Of a stretch of DNA of 64,000 nt, positions 37,031-45,216 are shown one piece after another. Within the stretch, counting starts at the first letter, position 1. Every line of letters starts with the position of its first letter. The stretch comes from Leptolyngbya boryana PCC 6306 (GTDB lineage Bacteria > Cyanobacteriota > Cyanobacteriia > Leptolyngbyales > Leptolyngbyaceae): the NCBI RefSeq assembly GCF_000353285.1, contig NZ_KB731324.1, forward strand, positions 4,544,577-4,608,576. The letters are read 5' to 3'. The translations under genes were made by a program, and so were the position numbers. The notes beneath the pieces are model-generated. The model was not told the DNA's origin. It was given only the letters and a program-made list of their open reading frames with translations, and ran no database searches.

Positions 37031-37372
37031 ATGATTCCCGGTGAAATGTTGATTGAAGAAGGCGAGATCGAACTGAATGCAGGACGCGAAACGGTCACAA
37101 TACAGGTTGCAAATCAAGGTGATCGACCGATTCAAGTTGGCTCTCATTTTCACTTTTTTGAAGTGAATGCAGCTTTGGAATTTGATCGCGATCGCGCCCG
37201 TGGAATGCGGTTAGATATTCCGGCAGGGACAGCCGTACGATTTGAACCGGGAGACGATCGCGAAGTGACGCTCGTGCCTTTAGTTGGCTCGCGGCAGGTG
37301 TATGGATTCAATGCCAAAATCGAAGGGGCATTGGATGAGAAAGCGAAAAAAGGTAAAAAGAAAGCTAAATAA
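37031..37372 (+). CDS. ureB: Urease beta subunit
   Basis: 113 residues. UreB signatures are [40 protein letters not shown] and [20 protein letters not shown], then [12 protein letters not shown]. The C-terminus is a run of lysines and alanines. It is a structural subunit that packs against UreC. The next gene is not ureC but a Coq4 homologue, so the catalytic subunit must be encoded elsewhere if the enzyme is functional. Confidence 0.97.
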   Translation: MIPGEMLIEEGEIELNAGRETVTIQVANQGDRPIQVGSHFHFFEVNAALEFDRDRARGMRLDIPAGTAVRFEPGDDREVTLVPLVGSRQVYGFNAKIEGALDEKAKKGKKKAK

Positions 37373-37430
37373 TCGAGGACGTTTGAGAAGCCATCGATTA
37401 TGGTGGGCATGACCTTTGATCAGGAGCGTT

Positions 37431-38111
37431 ATGCATTTCAAAGAATTACGCCGTTTAAACTTAAATTACTTAAATACCTTAAAGTCGGTTGTGAATGTGT
37501 TGCGCGATCCAACACAGACAGACTCGATTTATGACATTGAGGATTCGCTCTTGCGATCGCATCCTCAAACGATGGCAGCCTCTTTAAATTACATGCTGAG
37601 TCGCCCTGAAATTGCAGCTTTTGCTAAAGAGCGTTACTCGCCATCTGAGCCAGAGTTAGTCAAGCTGATGACGTATCCGCCAAACTCTTTAGGCTATGCG
37701 TTTGCACAGTACATTTCATCCTCGGGATTTGATCCAGGATTCTACCGCAAAATGGACGTTGTGGATGATGCGTCTTGCTTATTGTTTCGACTGCGGCAGA
37801 CCCATGACATCTGGCATGTGGTCACCGGGATGAGTGTGGATGTAGCTGGCGAAATTGGGTTAAAAGCGTTTGAATTGGCACAAACTCGTCGTCCACTCGC
37901 TGGAATTTTAATCGCGGCAGCTTTTGTGAGTACATTGCTCAATCAACCAGAACAGTTGGATCGATTGCTCGATCGAGTCGCATCAGGCTATCGCATGGGT
38001 GCAAAGGCGAAACCACTATTGGCACAGAAATGGGAAGATCATTGGGAGAAACCTGTTGCAGAATGGCGAGCCGAGTTAGGGATTGAGCCGATGCCCGTTT
38101 ATGTGCCTTGA
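37431..38111 (+). CDS. Coq4 family protein
   Basis: 226 residues from the ATG at 37431; a TTG at 37416 adds five. The Coq4 signature is complete: HDIWHVVTGM followed by EIGLKAFELAQ, giving the HDxxH-(x11)-E zinc-ligand pattern. The C-terminal YRMGAKAKPLLAQKWEDHWE is also typical. In mitochondria and proteobacteria Coq4 acts in ubiquinone synthesis, with an oxidative decarboxylation role reported for C1. Cyanobacteria make plastoquinone, so the substrate here is open. It follows ureB by 58 bp on the same strand. Confidence 0.88.
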   Translation: MHFKELRRLNLNYLNTLKSVVNVLRDPTQTDSIYDIEDSLLRSHPQTMAASLNYMLSRPEIAAFAKERYSPSEPELVKLMTYPPNSLGYAFAQYISSSGFDPGFYRKMDVVDDASCLLFRLRQTHDIWHVVTGMSVDVAGEIGLKAFELAQTRRPLAGILIAAAFVSTLLNQPEQLDRLLDRVASGYRMGAKAKPLLAQKWEDHWEKPVAEWRAELGIEPMPVYVP

Positions 38112-38179
38112 TTGATTCGTCGATCGAGCATGTAACATCACTGTAGTAATCCTGATTGAGTTGTAAATGCTAAAAAAAG

Positions 38180-38230
38180 AGTAGGGAGTAGAGAGCTAGT
38201 AAGTTCCCCCACTCCCCACTCCTCAACTAA
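38180..38230. repeat. Hairpin-forming CCCCACTCCCCACTC repeat, left of the methyltransferase gene
   Basis: CCCCACTCCCCACTCC at 38207-38222 can pair with GAGTAGGGAGT at 38180-38190. The sequence from 38207 continues CTCAACTAA and is repeated with two mismatches at 38908-38931, so the methyltransferase gene is flanked by direct repeats. Confidence 0.65.
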
Positions 38231-38244
38231 TTTAGGACGGCTAT

Positions 38245-38862
38245 ATGAGTTTTTATGAACAACGAATTCTGCCTTATCTCATCGATTTATCTTGCTCTGC
38301 ATCTGCGATAGAAAAGCATCGCCGAGCAATTTTGGCAGGTGTGACAGGAGACATCTTAGAAATTGGATTTGGAACGGGTTTGAACTTGCCTCACTATCCC
38401 GAGAGTGTTCGTAAAATCGTAACAGTTGACTCAAATTCTGGCGTGCATACGATCGCTCAAAAACGGATTGCAGCTTCTCCCATTACCGTAGAACACCATG
38501 TTCTCAGTGGTGAAAACTTGCCAATGGCGGATTGTTCTTTTGATAGTGTCGTGAGTACTTTTACGCTCTGTAGCATTCCTAATGTAGCTCAAGCGCTTGC
38601 AGAGATATATCGAGTCCTGAAGCCAGGAGGAAAATTCTTTTTTGTTGAACATGGCTTGAGTTGTGAACCGAATGTGCAAGTTTGGCAAAATCGACTCACA
38701 CCGATTCAGAAGAAAATTGCAGGAGGATGTCACTTCAATCGGAATATTCGAGAGTTAGTTGAACATCAGTTTGAGCAAGTTAGAGTACAAGAATTGTATT
38801 TAGAAAATGCCCCGAAAGTTGCCGCATATTTGTACAAGGGCACTGCAACCAAGGTCAGTTAG
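38245..38862 (+). CDS. Class I SAM-dependent methyltransferase (METTL7-like)
   Basis: 205 residues. Rossmann-type motif I is GDILEIGFGTGLNLPHYP, motif II region is TVDSNSG, and the later strands are FDSVVSTFTLCSIPNVAQAL and VLKPGGKFFFVEHG. The N-terminal FYEQRILPYLIDLSC and C-terminal AAYLYKGTA resemble the METTL7/thiol- or phospholipid-type group rather than ArsM, which carries arsenite-binding cysteines in conserved positions. The substrate is unknown. Direct 24-bp repeats lie on both sides, hinting that the gene came as a cassette. Confidence 0.88.
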   Translation: MSFYEQRILPYLIDLSCSASAIEKHRRAILAGVTGDILEIGFGTGLNLPHYPESVRKIVTVDSNSGVHTIAQKRIAASPITVEHHVLSGENLPMADCSFDSVVSTFTLCSIPNVAQALAEIYRVLKPGGKFFFVEHGLSCEPNVQVWQNRLTPIQKKIAGGCHFNRNIRELVEHQFEQVRVQELYLENAPKVAAYLYKGTATKVS

Positions 38863-38907
38863 TTCAATCACAATTCAAGAAGTTATAGCATTCTCAATCA
38901 ATTAGCT

Positions 38908-38931
38908 CCCCACTCCCCACTCTTCAACCAA
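38908..38931. repeat. CCCCACTCCCCACTC repeat, right of the methyltransferase gene
   Basis: CCCCACTCCCCACTCTTCAA followed by CCAA; 22 of 24 bases match 38207-38230 in the same orientation. This copy lacks the left complementary arm that would make a hairpin. Confidence 0.6.
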
Positions 38932-39049
38932 GTTCGCGATGGCTCTCTTGCTGCTGTGTTTTTTGTGTATTTACAGCTTATCGCCGGAGAGCTTTTTTAT
39001 CCCCTCGATTGTCTTTTAAAGCATCCTCTGACTCTACGATGCAGCCAGA

Positions 39050-40501
39050 TCAAGTTTGATGCCAGCGAGTCAGTCCGCCAGGTTGATCGATTATAGTAAT
39101 TCCCATTGATTGCAATTCATCCCGAATACGATCGCTCTCTGCATACTGTCTAGCCTGACGCGCTTGTTGCCGCTGCTGAAGGCGTGCTTCAATCCAATCT
39201 GCATCAATCGCGAATTTAGCTGGAGATTGTTGAATTTCCAGACCTAATACTTGAGCCAGTTGAATTAAGGCTTGAGATCGCTGAACCAATTGAATGTCGG
39301 ATAGTTTATGCGATTCACAGTAGTAACGCAAGTAGAACTCTCGCTTCAGTAACTTTGCCAACTCAAACAGCATCGCTAGGGCTGTTGCTGTGTTGAGATC
39401 ATCGTCCAATGCTGTTTGAAATTGCTCTACTGATGCTGAATCAGGCTGACTGAGAATCTGAGGGGATAGATTAAGCAACTGAAGATCGAGAGATAATGCT
39501 TCTTTGAGTGTTTGCCAACCCTTCTCGGCAGCCTCGATCGCGTTTGGCGTAAAATCGAGCGGCTTACGATAATGCGCTTGTAGCACAAACAATCGAATCG
39601 CCATCGGATCAATTGGACGCGGATACTCCAACCATTTGCCGTCTAGTAAATCTCGAATCGTGGTGAAATTGCCAAGCGACTTCGACATTTTCTCGCCGTT
39701 TACTGTCACCATGCCGTTATGCAGCCAGTACCGAGCTAATGGCTGGTCAGTTAGAGCTTCCGATTGAGCAATTTCATTCTCGTGGTGCGGAAAAATTAAA
39801 TCGCCACCACCACCATGAATATCGATCGTGCCTCCTAACCGCGCCCGAATCATCGCAGAGCATTCAATATGCCATCCAGGTCGTCCTTTTCCCCAAGGAG
39901 AATCCCAAGCAGATTCATCAGATTTTGCTGCTTTCCACAGAGCGAAGTCCGCCGGATAACGCTTTTTTCGCTCCGGATCGTTAGGGTCAACTCGTCTACT
40001 TGCGCCTGCTTGCATTTGGTTGAGCGATCGTCCAGACAGTTTGCCGTAGTCTGCAAACTGCCGCACGTCATAATAGACATCACCCTCGATCGCGTAAACA
40101 TATCCTTTGGCTTCTAATGCTTGAATCAGTTGATGAATCTCTGGAATATGGTCGGTAACACGAGGATACTCATCTGCATCGAGAATGTTTAACGGTCGAA
40201 TGTCTCGAAAATAGGCAGCAATATAGCGATCTGCTACGTCTTTCATTGCAAGCTTCTCCGCTTTCGCGCGGTTCAGAATCTTATCGTCGATATCCGTAAA
40301 GTTCTGAACATAGCGCACAGAATAGCCTCGCCACTGTAAATATCGCCGCACCACATCCCAGCCAATGTAAGAACGAGCATGACCTAAGTGGCAGTCATCG
40401 TATACCGTCACTCCGCAGCAGTACATTGTCACCTGATCCCGATTGAGTGGCGTGAAGGGTTCTTTGCGGCGCGTCAGGGTGTTGTAGAGGGTAAGACTCA
40501 T
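39050..40501 (-). CDS. cysS: Cysteinyl-tRNA synthetase, Zur-controlled copy
   Basis: 483 residues from the ATG at 40501; the longer frame to 40546 runs into the promoter. Class I landmarks are [17 protein letters not shown] (HIGH-type HLGH) and [11 protein letters not shown] (KMSKS). The zinc ligands are present: Cys in MYCCGVTVY, Cys in GWHIECSAM, and His/Glu in [13 protein letters not shown]. It is the first gene left of a Zur box shared with the divergent mini-CcmM gene, so it is probably a second copy induced under zinc limitation. A housekeeping cysS elsewhere is expected but cannot be seen here. Confidence 0.95.
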   Translation of the reverse strand: MSLTLYNTLTRRKEPFTPLNRDQVTMYCCGVTVYDDCHLGHARSYIGWDVVRRYLQWRGYSVRYVQNFTDIDDKILNRAKAEKLAMKDVADRYIAAYFRDIRPLNILDADEYPRVTDHIPEIHQLIQALEAKGYVYAIEGDVYYDVRQFADYGKLSGRSLNQMQAGASRRVDPNDPERKKRYPADFALWKAAKSDESAWDSPWGKGRPGWHIECSAMIRARLGGTIDIHGGGGDLIFPHHENEIAQSEALTDQPLARYWLHNGMVTVNGEKMSKSLGNFTTIRDLLDGKWLEYPRPIDPMAIRLFVLQAHYRKPLDFTPNAIEAAEKGWQTLKEALSLDLQLLNLSPQILSQPDSASVEQFQTALDDDLNTATALAMLFELAKLLKREFYLRYYCESHKLSDIQLVQRSQALIQLAQVLGLEIQQSPAKFAIDADWIEARLQQRQQARQARQYAESDRIRDELQSMGITIIDQPGGLTRWHQT

Positions 40502-40553
40502 GGCAGATAAAGTTCGATCGTGAACAGCAGCAACTTTCAGGTACACTTCATAA

Positions 40554-40568
40554 TGATAATCGTTCTCA
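40554..40568. promoter_or_regulatory. Zur box 1 (cysS / mini-ccmM divergent promoter)
   Basis: TGATAATCGTTCTCA, an imperfect palindrome fitting TGANAAYNRTTNTCA. It lies between cysS (start 40501) and the CcmM-like gene (start 40576), so one site could control both. Confidence 0.85.
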
Positions 40569-40575
40569 TATTAAC

Positions 40576-41523
40576 ATGGACATTCATTCGATTCCCGCTC
40601 CACCCACACCTTGGGCACAAACTCTAATTGAGCCAACCCTTGATCCGAGTGTCTATATCCATCCATTAACAAACGTGATTGGAGACGTGAGAATTGGCAC
40701 ACAGGTTCATATCGCGCCTGGAGTCTCGATTCGGGCAGATGAAGGGATGCCGTTTTACATTGGCTCAAATGTGAATATTCAAGATGGCGCGGTGATTCAC
40801 GGTTTGGAACAGGGGCGGATCACGGGAGAAGATGGTGAATCTTACTCAGTGTGGATTGGTGAGAATGCTTCGATTACTCACATGGCGTTGATTCATGGGC
40901 CTGCTTATGTGGGAAAAGATTGCTTTATTGGCTTCCGCTCTACAGTGTTTAATGCTCGTGTGGGCAATGGCTGCATTGTAATGTCTCATGCGCTGATCGA
41001 GAATGTTCAAATTCCAGCCGGGAGATACATTGCTTCTGGTTCTATCATCACGCATCAGCAACAAGCGGATCGCCTACCAACTGTTCAGGATACAGATTCA
41101 ACATTTGCACGTCATGTGGTGAGTATCAATCAAAAGCTGCGTCAAGGTTATCTCTGTGCTGAAGATAATGCTTGCATTGCTGCAATTCAGAATGAAGTGG
41201 ATGGACAGTCTGAACCAGAAAATGGTGCTCAAAAGCTACGATCGACAACTTTAAATTCTGCAACTTTGAATTCTGCAACATTGGCTTGGGTTCAAGATCA
41301 ATTAGCTCAAGGATTAGAGATTGGAATTGAGCAGGCGGATAATAGACGCTTTCGAGCAAATTCCTGGTCAAATTGTGGTTTGATTAGGACTCGTCATGAA
41401 GGCGATGCGATCGCGACTTTAGAGCAGCTTCTACATCAATATCCACGCCAGTATTTGCGCCTATTTAGCGTTGCCCCAAAGACTAGGCAGCGGGGTAAAA
41501 GTTTAGTGATTCAACAGCCTTAA
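40576..41523 (+). CDS. Short CcmM paralogue: gamma-carbonic anhydrase domain plus one RbcS-like (SSUL) domain
   Basis: 315 residues, against about 540-670 for CcmM with three to five SSUL domains. Residues 1-205 are the left-handed beta-helix carbonic anhydrase: [30 protein letters not shown] and [10 protein letters not shown] supply three metal-ligand histidines (75, 102, 107). Cys194 and Cys200 match, by number, the disulfide that activates the CcmM gamma-CA domain of Thermosynechococcus (from memory of that work). Residues 225-315 are one SSUL domain ([23 protein letters not shown]), with a single Cys instead of the redox pair. It shares a Zur box with cysS. It may be a carboxysome carbonic anhydrase isoform for low zinc; Rubisco or carboxysome binding is inferred from the SSUL domain. 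Confidence 0.9.
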   Translation: MDIHSIPAPPTPWAQTLIEPTLDPSVYIHPLTNVIGDVRIGTQVHIAPGVSIRADEGMPFYIGSNVNIQDGAVIHGLEQGRITGEDGESYSVWIGENASITHMALIHGPAYVGKDCFIGFRSTVFNARVGNGCIVMSHALIENVQIPAGRYIASGSIITHQQQADRLPTVQDTDSTFARHVVSINQKLRQGYLCAEDNACIAAIQNEVDGQSEPENGAQKLRSTTLNSATLNSATLAWVQDQLAQGLEIGIEQADNRRFRANSWSNCGLIRTRHEGDAIATLEQLLHQYPRQYLRLFSVAPKTRQRGKSLVIQQP

Positions 41524-41873
41524 ACGCGAAGTCGAACAGGGTTAAAAAAGCAGCTTTTTACCCCTGTGTGACAGGCAACATTTCCCACTTGCTCAACTTG
41601 GAGCAGAAGAGCATCCGCATCGCAATCGTAGTACAATGCTTTGACTTTCTGAATATGTCCTGAAGTTGCACCCTTATGCCACAGTTCAGCGCGAGAACGG
41701 CTCCAGTAGTGTGCTTCTCCTGTCTCTAGCGTTCGCTGGATCGATTCACGGCTCATCCACGCCATCATGAGTACAGAGCTATCTTGATAGTCTTGAGCAA
41801 TGGCTGGAACTAACCCTGCTTCGTTAAATTTGAGGCGTTCTATCCACAGGTAATTTTGATCGATCGTTGTCAT
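41520..41873 (-). CDS. hisI: Phosphoribosyl-AMP cyclohydrolase, stand-alone HisI, Zur-controlled copy
   Basis: 117 residues from the ATG at 41873, which overlaps the upstream cobW-like stop by 4 bp (ATGA). HisI motifs are [37 protein letters not shown] and [15 protein letters not shown], followed by ACHTG and SCFF; the three zinc cysteines are kept. It opens the purine ring of PR-AMP in histidine synthesis. There is no fused HisE. Its position as last gene of a COG0523-folE-COG0523-hisI unit behind Zur box 2 marks it as a zinc-limitation isoform. Its 3' end overlaps the convergent mini-CcmM gene by 4 bp. Confidence 0.93.
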   Translation of the reverse strand: MTTIDQNYLWIERLKFNEAGLVPAIAQDYQDSSVLMMAWMSRESIQRTLETGEAHYWSRSRAELWHKGATSGHIQKVKALYYDCDADALLLQVEQVGNVACHTGVKSCFFNPVRLRV

Positions 41874-42841
41874 CGGGTGAGGCAATTATTCAGGGTTTGC
41901 GTCAGAAATAAAGCATCGAGTTTACGCCCGATTAGAACCATTTCATTTCTAGGCTTGCCATCCCAATCGCTGTCTTCAAGGTGAAATCGCTTTCCACTCA
42001 GTTGAAAAATATGACGGGCTGGACTCTCGGAAAACCAGAGAATGCCTTTGGCGCGAAATACATTTTCAGGAAGTTGATAATCGAGAAATTCCTGGAACTT
42101 TTTGACTGAAAAGGGTCGATCGCTCTCGAAAGCAACCGCCGTGAATCCTTCAATCGATCGCAATTGCCTTGATTGTTCTAAATTCTCTGGAGCCGATTGG
42201 ATTCCTTGATAAAAGCTGTTTTGGGATAGATTCACATCTAAAATGAGTGACAGCGGCAGATACCCTTGTTGAGTTCTTAGAACTCGCGCTTTCTCTTTGA
42301 CATCTCGGATAAAGTCTTCTAGCTCGTTTGCTTGATCTTCTGAAACGAGATCCATTTTGTTGAGAATGATGATATCTCCATAACAGATTTGCTGTAGCGC
42401 GATTGCACTCTCATAGTGGTCAGGTGTAAAGGTTGCAGCATCAACCAGCGTTAAGATCGAATCGAGGCGGGTAAAATCGCGAAGTTCTGTGCTTAAAAAA
42501 GTTAGTGCGATCGGTAACGGATCAGCGAGTCCTGTTGTCTCGACAATGAGATAGTCAATGCGATCGCGTCGTTCTAAAATCGAGTAAACTGCATCTACTA
42601 AATTGCCATTCATCGTACAGCAGATACAGCCATTTGAAAGCTCGATCATATCTTCGTCGATCGAGATAAGTAGCTGACTATCAATATTGATACTGCCAAA
42701 CTCATTGACTAAAACTGCAACTTTGACATCCTGATAGTTCTTCAGAATTTGATTGAGCAGTGTTGTCTTTCCGCTTCCTAAAAAACCTGTAATGATGGTT
42801 ACAGGTAGGCGAGTTTCTGGAATGGACAATTCTTCTGGCAT
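41870..42841 (-). CDS. COG0523 (CobW/ZNG1-like) metallochaperone GTPase
   Basis: 323 residues from the ATG at 42841; the frame stays open to an ATG at 42913 directly after the folE stop, which would add 24. Walker A is TGFLGSGKTTLL, the metal-binding CxCC is NGCICCTMNG, NKMD is the guanine motif and the CobW_C domain is at the C-terminus. No histidine-rich insert. COG0523 proteins use GTP hydrolysis to insert metal into client enzymes. Flanked by folE upstream and hisI downstream (ATGA overlap), both zinc enzymes, it is likely to service one of them. It is about 70% similar by eye to the GTPase at 43.7-44.7 kb. Confidence 0.93.
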   Translation of the reverse strand: MPEELSIPETRLPVTIITGFLGSGKTTLLNQILKNYQDVKVAVLVNEFGSINIDSQLLISIDEDMIELSNGCICCTMNGNLVDAVYSILERRDRIDYLIVETTGLADPLPIALTFLSTELRDFTRLDSILTLVDAATFTPDHYESAIALQQICYGDIIILNKMDLVSEDQANELEDFIRDVKEKARVLRTQQGYLPLSLILDVNLSQNSFYQGIQSAPENLEQSRQLRSIEGFTAVAFESDRPFSVKKFQEFLDYQLPENVFRAKGILWFSESPARHIFQLSGKRFHLEDSDWDGKPRNEMVLIGRKLDALFLTQTLNNCLTR

Positions 42842-42913
42842 TGCAGGCACACTCAAATGATTAGGAAAGAGCAATCCAATCGGCTTAAGGATATGGATTG
42901 CTCGACAAAGCAT

Positions 42914-43570
42914 TTAGTTAAACTTTGGACTATGGCGGATCAAATCCATAAATTCCTGCCGCGTCTTCGCATCATCCGCAAACACACCTTTCATTGCGCT
43001 GGTAACCGTCCATGATCCAGGCTTTTGTACCCCTCTCATGACCATACACATGTGCGATGCTTCGACGACAACTGCAACGCCTTGTGGCTTGAGCAAGCCC
43101 TGAAGTGCATCTGCAATTTGGCTGGTTAATCGCTCTTGAACCTGTAAACGTCGAGCATACATTTCACAAATTCGAGCGATTTTTGACAGTCCGATCACTT
43201 TACCATTGGGAATGTACGCAACATGAGCGCGTCCCAGAATCGGTAAGATGTGATGTTCGCAAGAGCTAAACAGATCGATGTCACGAACTAACACCATCTC
43301 ATTGGCATTCTCGTGAAAGACCGCACCATTGAGCAATTCATCTAGCGATTGATTGTAGCCTTGGGTCAAGAACTTCAAGGCTTTTACAACTCGTTTCGGC
43401 GTATCGCGTAAGCCTTCTCGATCAGGATCTTCTCCCAATCCCAGCAGCAAAGTCCTGACGGCTTGCATCATTTCAGCATCGGAAACAGGTGGCTTTGATT
43501 GAGTCTTAAGCGCAGCAAACGTTTCAGACGAATCGGGCAGGACAAGATCAGAGGAGGATTGTGGGTTCAT
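42914..43570 (-). CDS. folE: GTP cyclohydrolase I (type IA), Zur-controlled copy
   Basis: 218 residues. Type IA motifs: [40 protein letters not shown] (zinc Cys and His), [19 protein letters not shown], and [20 protein letters not shown] (second zinc Cys). It makes dihydroneopterin triphosphate for folate and pterin cofactors. Unlike many Zur regulons that use the zinc-independent FolE2 (type IB), this island carries a FolE that keeps all zinc ligands, next to two COG0523 GTPases. That fits a model in which the chaperone ensures its metallation. It is co-directional with both neighbours (gaps about 90 and 0-70 bp). Confidence 0.95.
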   Translation of the reverse strand: MNPQSSSDLVLPDSSETFAALKTQSKPPVSDAEMMQAVRTLLLGLGEDPDREGLRDTPKRVVKALKFLTQGYNQSLDELLNGAVFHENANEMVLVRDIDLFSSCEHHILPILGRAHVAYIPNGKVIGLSKIARICEMYARRLQVQERLTSQIADALQGLLKPQGVAVVVEASHMCMVMRGVQKPGSWTVTSAMKGVFADDAKTRQEFMDLIRHSPKFN

Positions 43571-43660
43571 GTTGCTATTTCTAGAAGGGTAGACAATCGG
43601 ACATTACGCCAGTTCTGCACTGACGGTTTTCACCTCTAACATGGAGTGTGAAAGCTGAAA

Positions 43661-44698
43661 TTACTGAGCAACTAGCTTAGAAGGAATCGGCTCTAAGCAT
43701 TGATCAAGCTGTTGTCGCAGCTGCTCAGTGTCTAAATTTCGACCAATCAGCACAAGCTGATTCGAGGGAGATTTTTGCCATTCTTCGGTTTGAATGTCGT
43801 ACCGTTTTCCACTCAACTGAAAGATATGTTTCAGATAGCTTTCTTTGAACCAGAGCAATCCTTTTGCACGGAAAATCTCGATCGGTAATTCATCCAGAAA
43901 GCTTTGAAATTTGTGAACCGAAAAAGGTCGATCGCTCTGGTAAGACATTGAAACAAAACCATCATTGGCTAAGTGATTGGAATGGTGGTGATGGTGGTCA
44001 TGATCGTGGTGGTGATGTTCGTGATGTTCGTGATGATGGTGATGTTCGTCCTCATAGGCTTCGGGTTGGAAGTAGCCGACATCCAAAATTAGAGGTAGTG
44101 GAACCTCGCCATACTGAGTCTGTAGAACTCTTGCACCTGTTTTAGTACTACGAATCCAATGATCGAGTTCAGCAACTTTCTCTTGTCCTGCCAAATCTGT
44201 TTTGTTGAGCAGAATGATATCGCCATATGTAATCTGGCTGATTGCAGCTTGACTCTCAAAATGCTCCGGGGTGAATGTCTCTGCATCAACAACCGTCAAA
44301 ATTGAATCGAGATGCGTTAAGTCTCTGAGTTCAGAGCTAACAAAGGTAAGCACGATCGGTAACGGATCAGCTACCCCTGTCGTCTCAATTACCATGTAAT
44401 CAATTCGATCTTCTCGCTCCAAGATCCGATAGACCGCATTGATCAAGTCATCATTGATTGTGCAGCAGATACAGCCGTTGCTCAGTTCCATCATGTCTTC
44501 ATCTAGCGAAACGAGAAGCTGTGAGTCAATGTTGATGTCTCCAAATTCATTGACTAGCACTGCAACTTTGAGATCATCGCGATTTTTCAGGATTTGATTC
44601 AGCAGGGTTGTTTTGCCACTGCCTAAGAATCCGGTGATGATCGTAACGGGCATCCCCCGCTTCGGGATCTCGAGGTGGGATTGAGTTGCTGCGTTCAT
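43661..44698 (-). CDS. COG0523 metallochaperone GTPase with histidine-rich insert
   Basis: 345 residues. Walker A GFLGSGKT (23-30), metal site NGCICCTIND (CICC at 76-79), NKTD (165-168), and a histidine-rich stretch at about 219-242 containing some 18 histidines between the GTPase and CobW_C domains. The insert is a likely zinc-binding reservoir. First gene of the unit behind Zur box 2, followed by folE, a second COG0523 gene and hisI. Close similarity with the GTPase at 41.9-42.8 kb shows a duplication in which only this copy has the His insert. Confidence 0.95.
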   Translation of the reverse strand: MNAATQSHLEIPKRGMPVTIITGFLGSGKTTLLNQILKNRDDLKVAVLVNEFGDINIDSQLLVSLDEDMMELSNGCICCTINDDLINAVYRILEREDRIDYMVIETTGVADPLPIVLTFVSSELRDLTHLDSILTVVDAETFTPEHFESQAAISQITYGDIILLNKTDLAGQEKVAELDHWIRSTKTGARVLQTQYGEVPLPLILDVGYFQPEAYEDEHHHHHEHHEHHHHDHDHHHHHSNHLANDGFVSMSYQSDRPFSVHKFQSFLDELPIEIFRAKGLLWFKESYLKHIFQLSGKRYDIQTEEWQKSPSNQLVLIGRNLDTEQLRQQLDQCLEPIPSKLVAQ

Positions 44699-44713
44699 AG
44701 TATGAGGAGGTTT

Positions 44714-44728
44714 TGAGAACGGTTATCA
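44714..44728 (-). promoter_or_regulatory. Zur box 2 (COG0523-folE-COG0523-hisI unit)
   Basis: TGAGAACGGTTATCA, 15 bp upstream of the His-rich COG0523 start at 44698, in the 53-bp gap after the DUF1636 gene. Confidence 0.85.
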
Positions 44729-44751
44729 TTCTACATTAATTTGAGAGAAAT

Positions 44752-45126
44752 CTACGTCACAGGTGGAATTCTTGCTAAGATGCCTCTTTTCAGAAGGTCT
44801 GGACGATCGCTTCTCGGTACAATGCCGTCAGCACTACGGAAATACTGCTGGCAAAGTTCTCGAATGGCAGGAGCACTTTCAAACGGTGATAAGTCTCCAA
44901 ACATCAACGTCGTTTTACCTGGAGCCGAAAGCGCAACGACACAAGGACGATTACAGGCGCTCAAACATTCCACTTCTCGAATTACAAAGGGTGCATTCAT
45001 CTCCCAAGTTTTAAATTGCTGCTTGAGGTGTTCGAGCAGATGAAATCCGCCACGATGTTTGAGATGTTCTCGCTGGTGCTTGGAAACAGCACACGATCGA
45101 CAAATAAACAGGACATGATCCGTCAT
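44752..45126 (-). CDS. DUF1636 cysteine-containing protein
   Basis: 124 residues. The thioredoxin-like ferredoxin-type DUF1636 pattern is visible: LFICRSCAVS near the N-terminus and ECLSACNRPCVVALSAPGKT in the middle, giving CxxC and CxxxCxxxC spacing for a possible [2Fe-2S] cluster or metal. DUF1636 genes commonly lie beside CobW/COG0523 genes. Here it sits between thrS (90 bp upstream on the same strand) and the His-rich COG0523 gene, so it is probably transcribed from the thrS Zur promoter. Function unknown; a metal- or redox-carrier role with COG0523 is inference. Confidence 0.85.
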   Translation of the reverse strand: MTDHVLFICRSCAVSKHQREHLKHRGGFHLLEHLKQQFKTWEMNAPFVIREVECLSACNRPCVVALSAPGKTTLMFGDLSPFESAPAIRELCQQYFRSADGIVPRSDRPDLLKRGILARIPPVT

Positions 45127-45216
45127 CTAAAGCCTCGTGAAATACAAAACAGTTCGATAGTTTCAGGGATTGAACGAAGAAAGGTTGTCATTGCCTGATG
45201 CCTTTTGATGCAATGG

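Noticed and set aside
38245-38862. Methyltransferase considered as ArsM
   Set aside because: The conserved arsenite-binding cysteine arrangement is not visible, and the sequence resembles METTL7-like proteins more.
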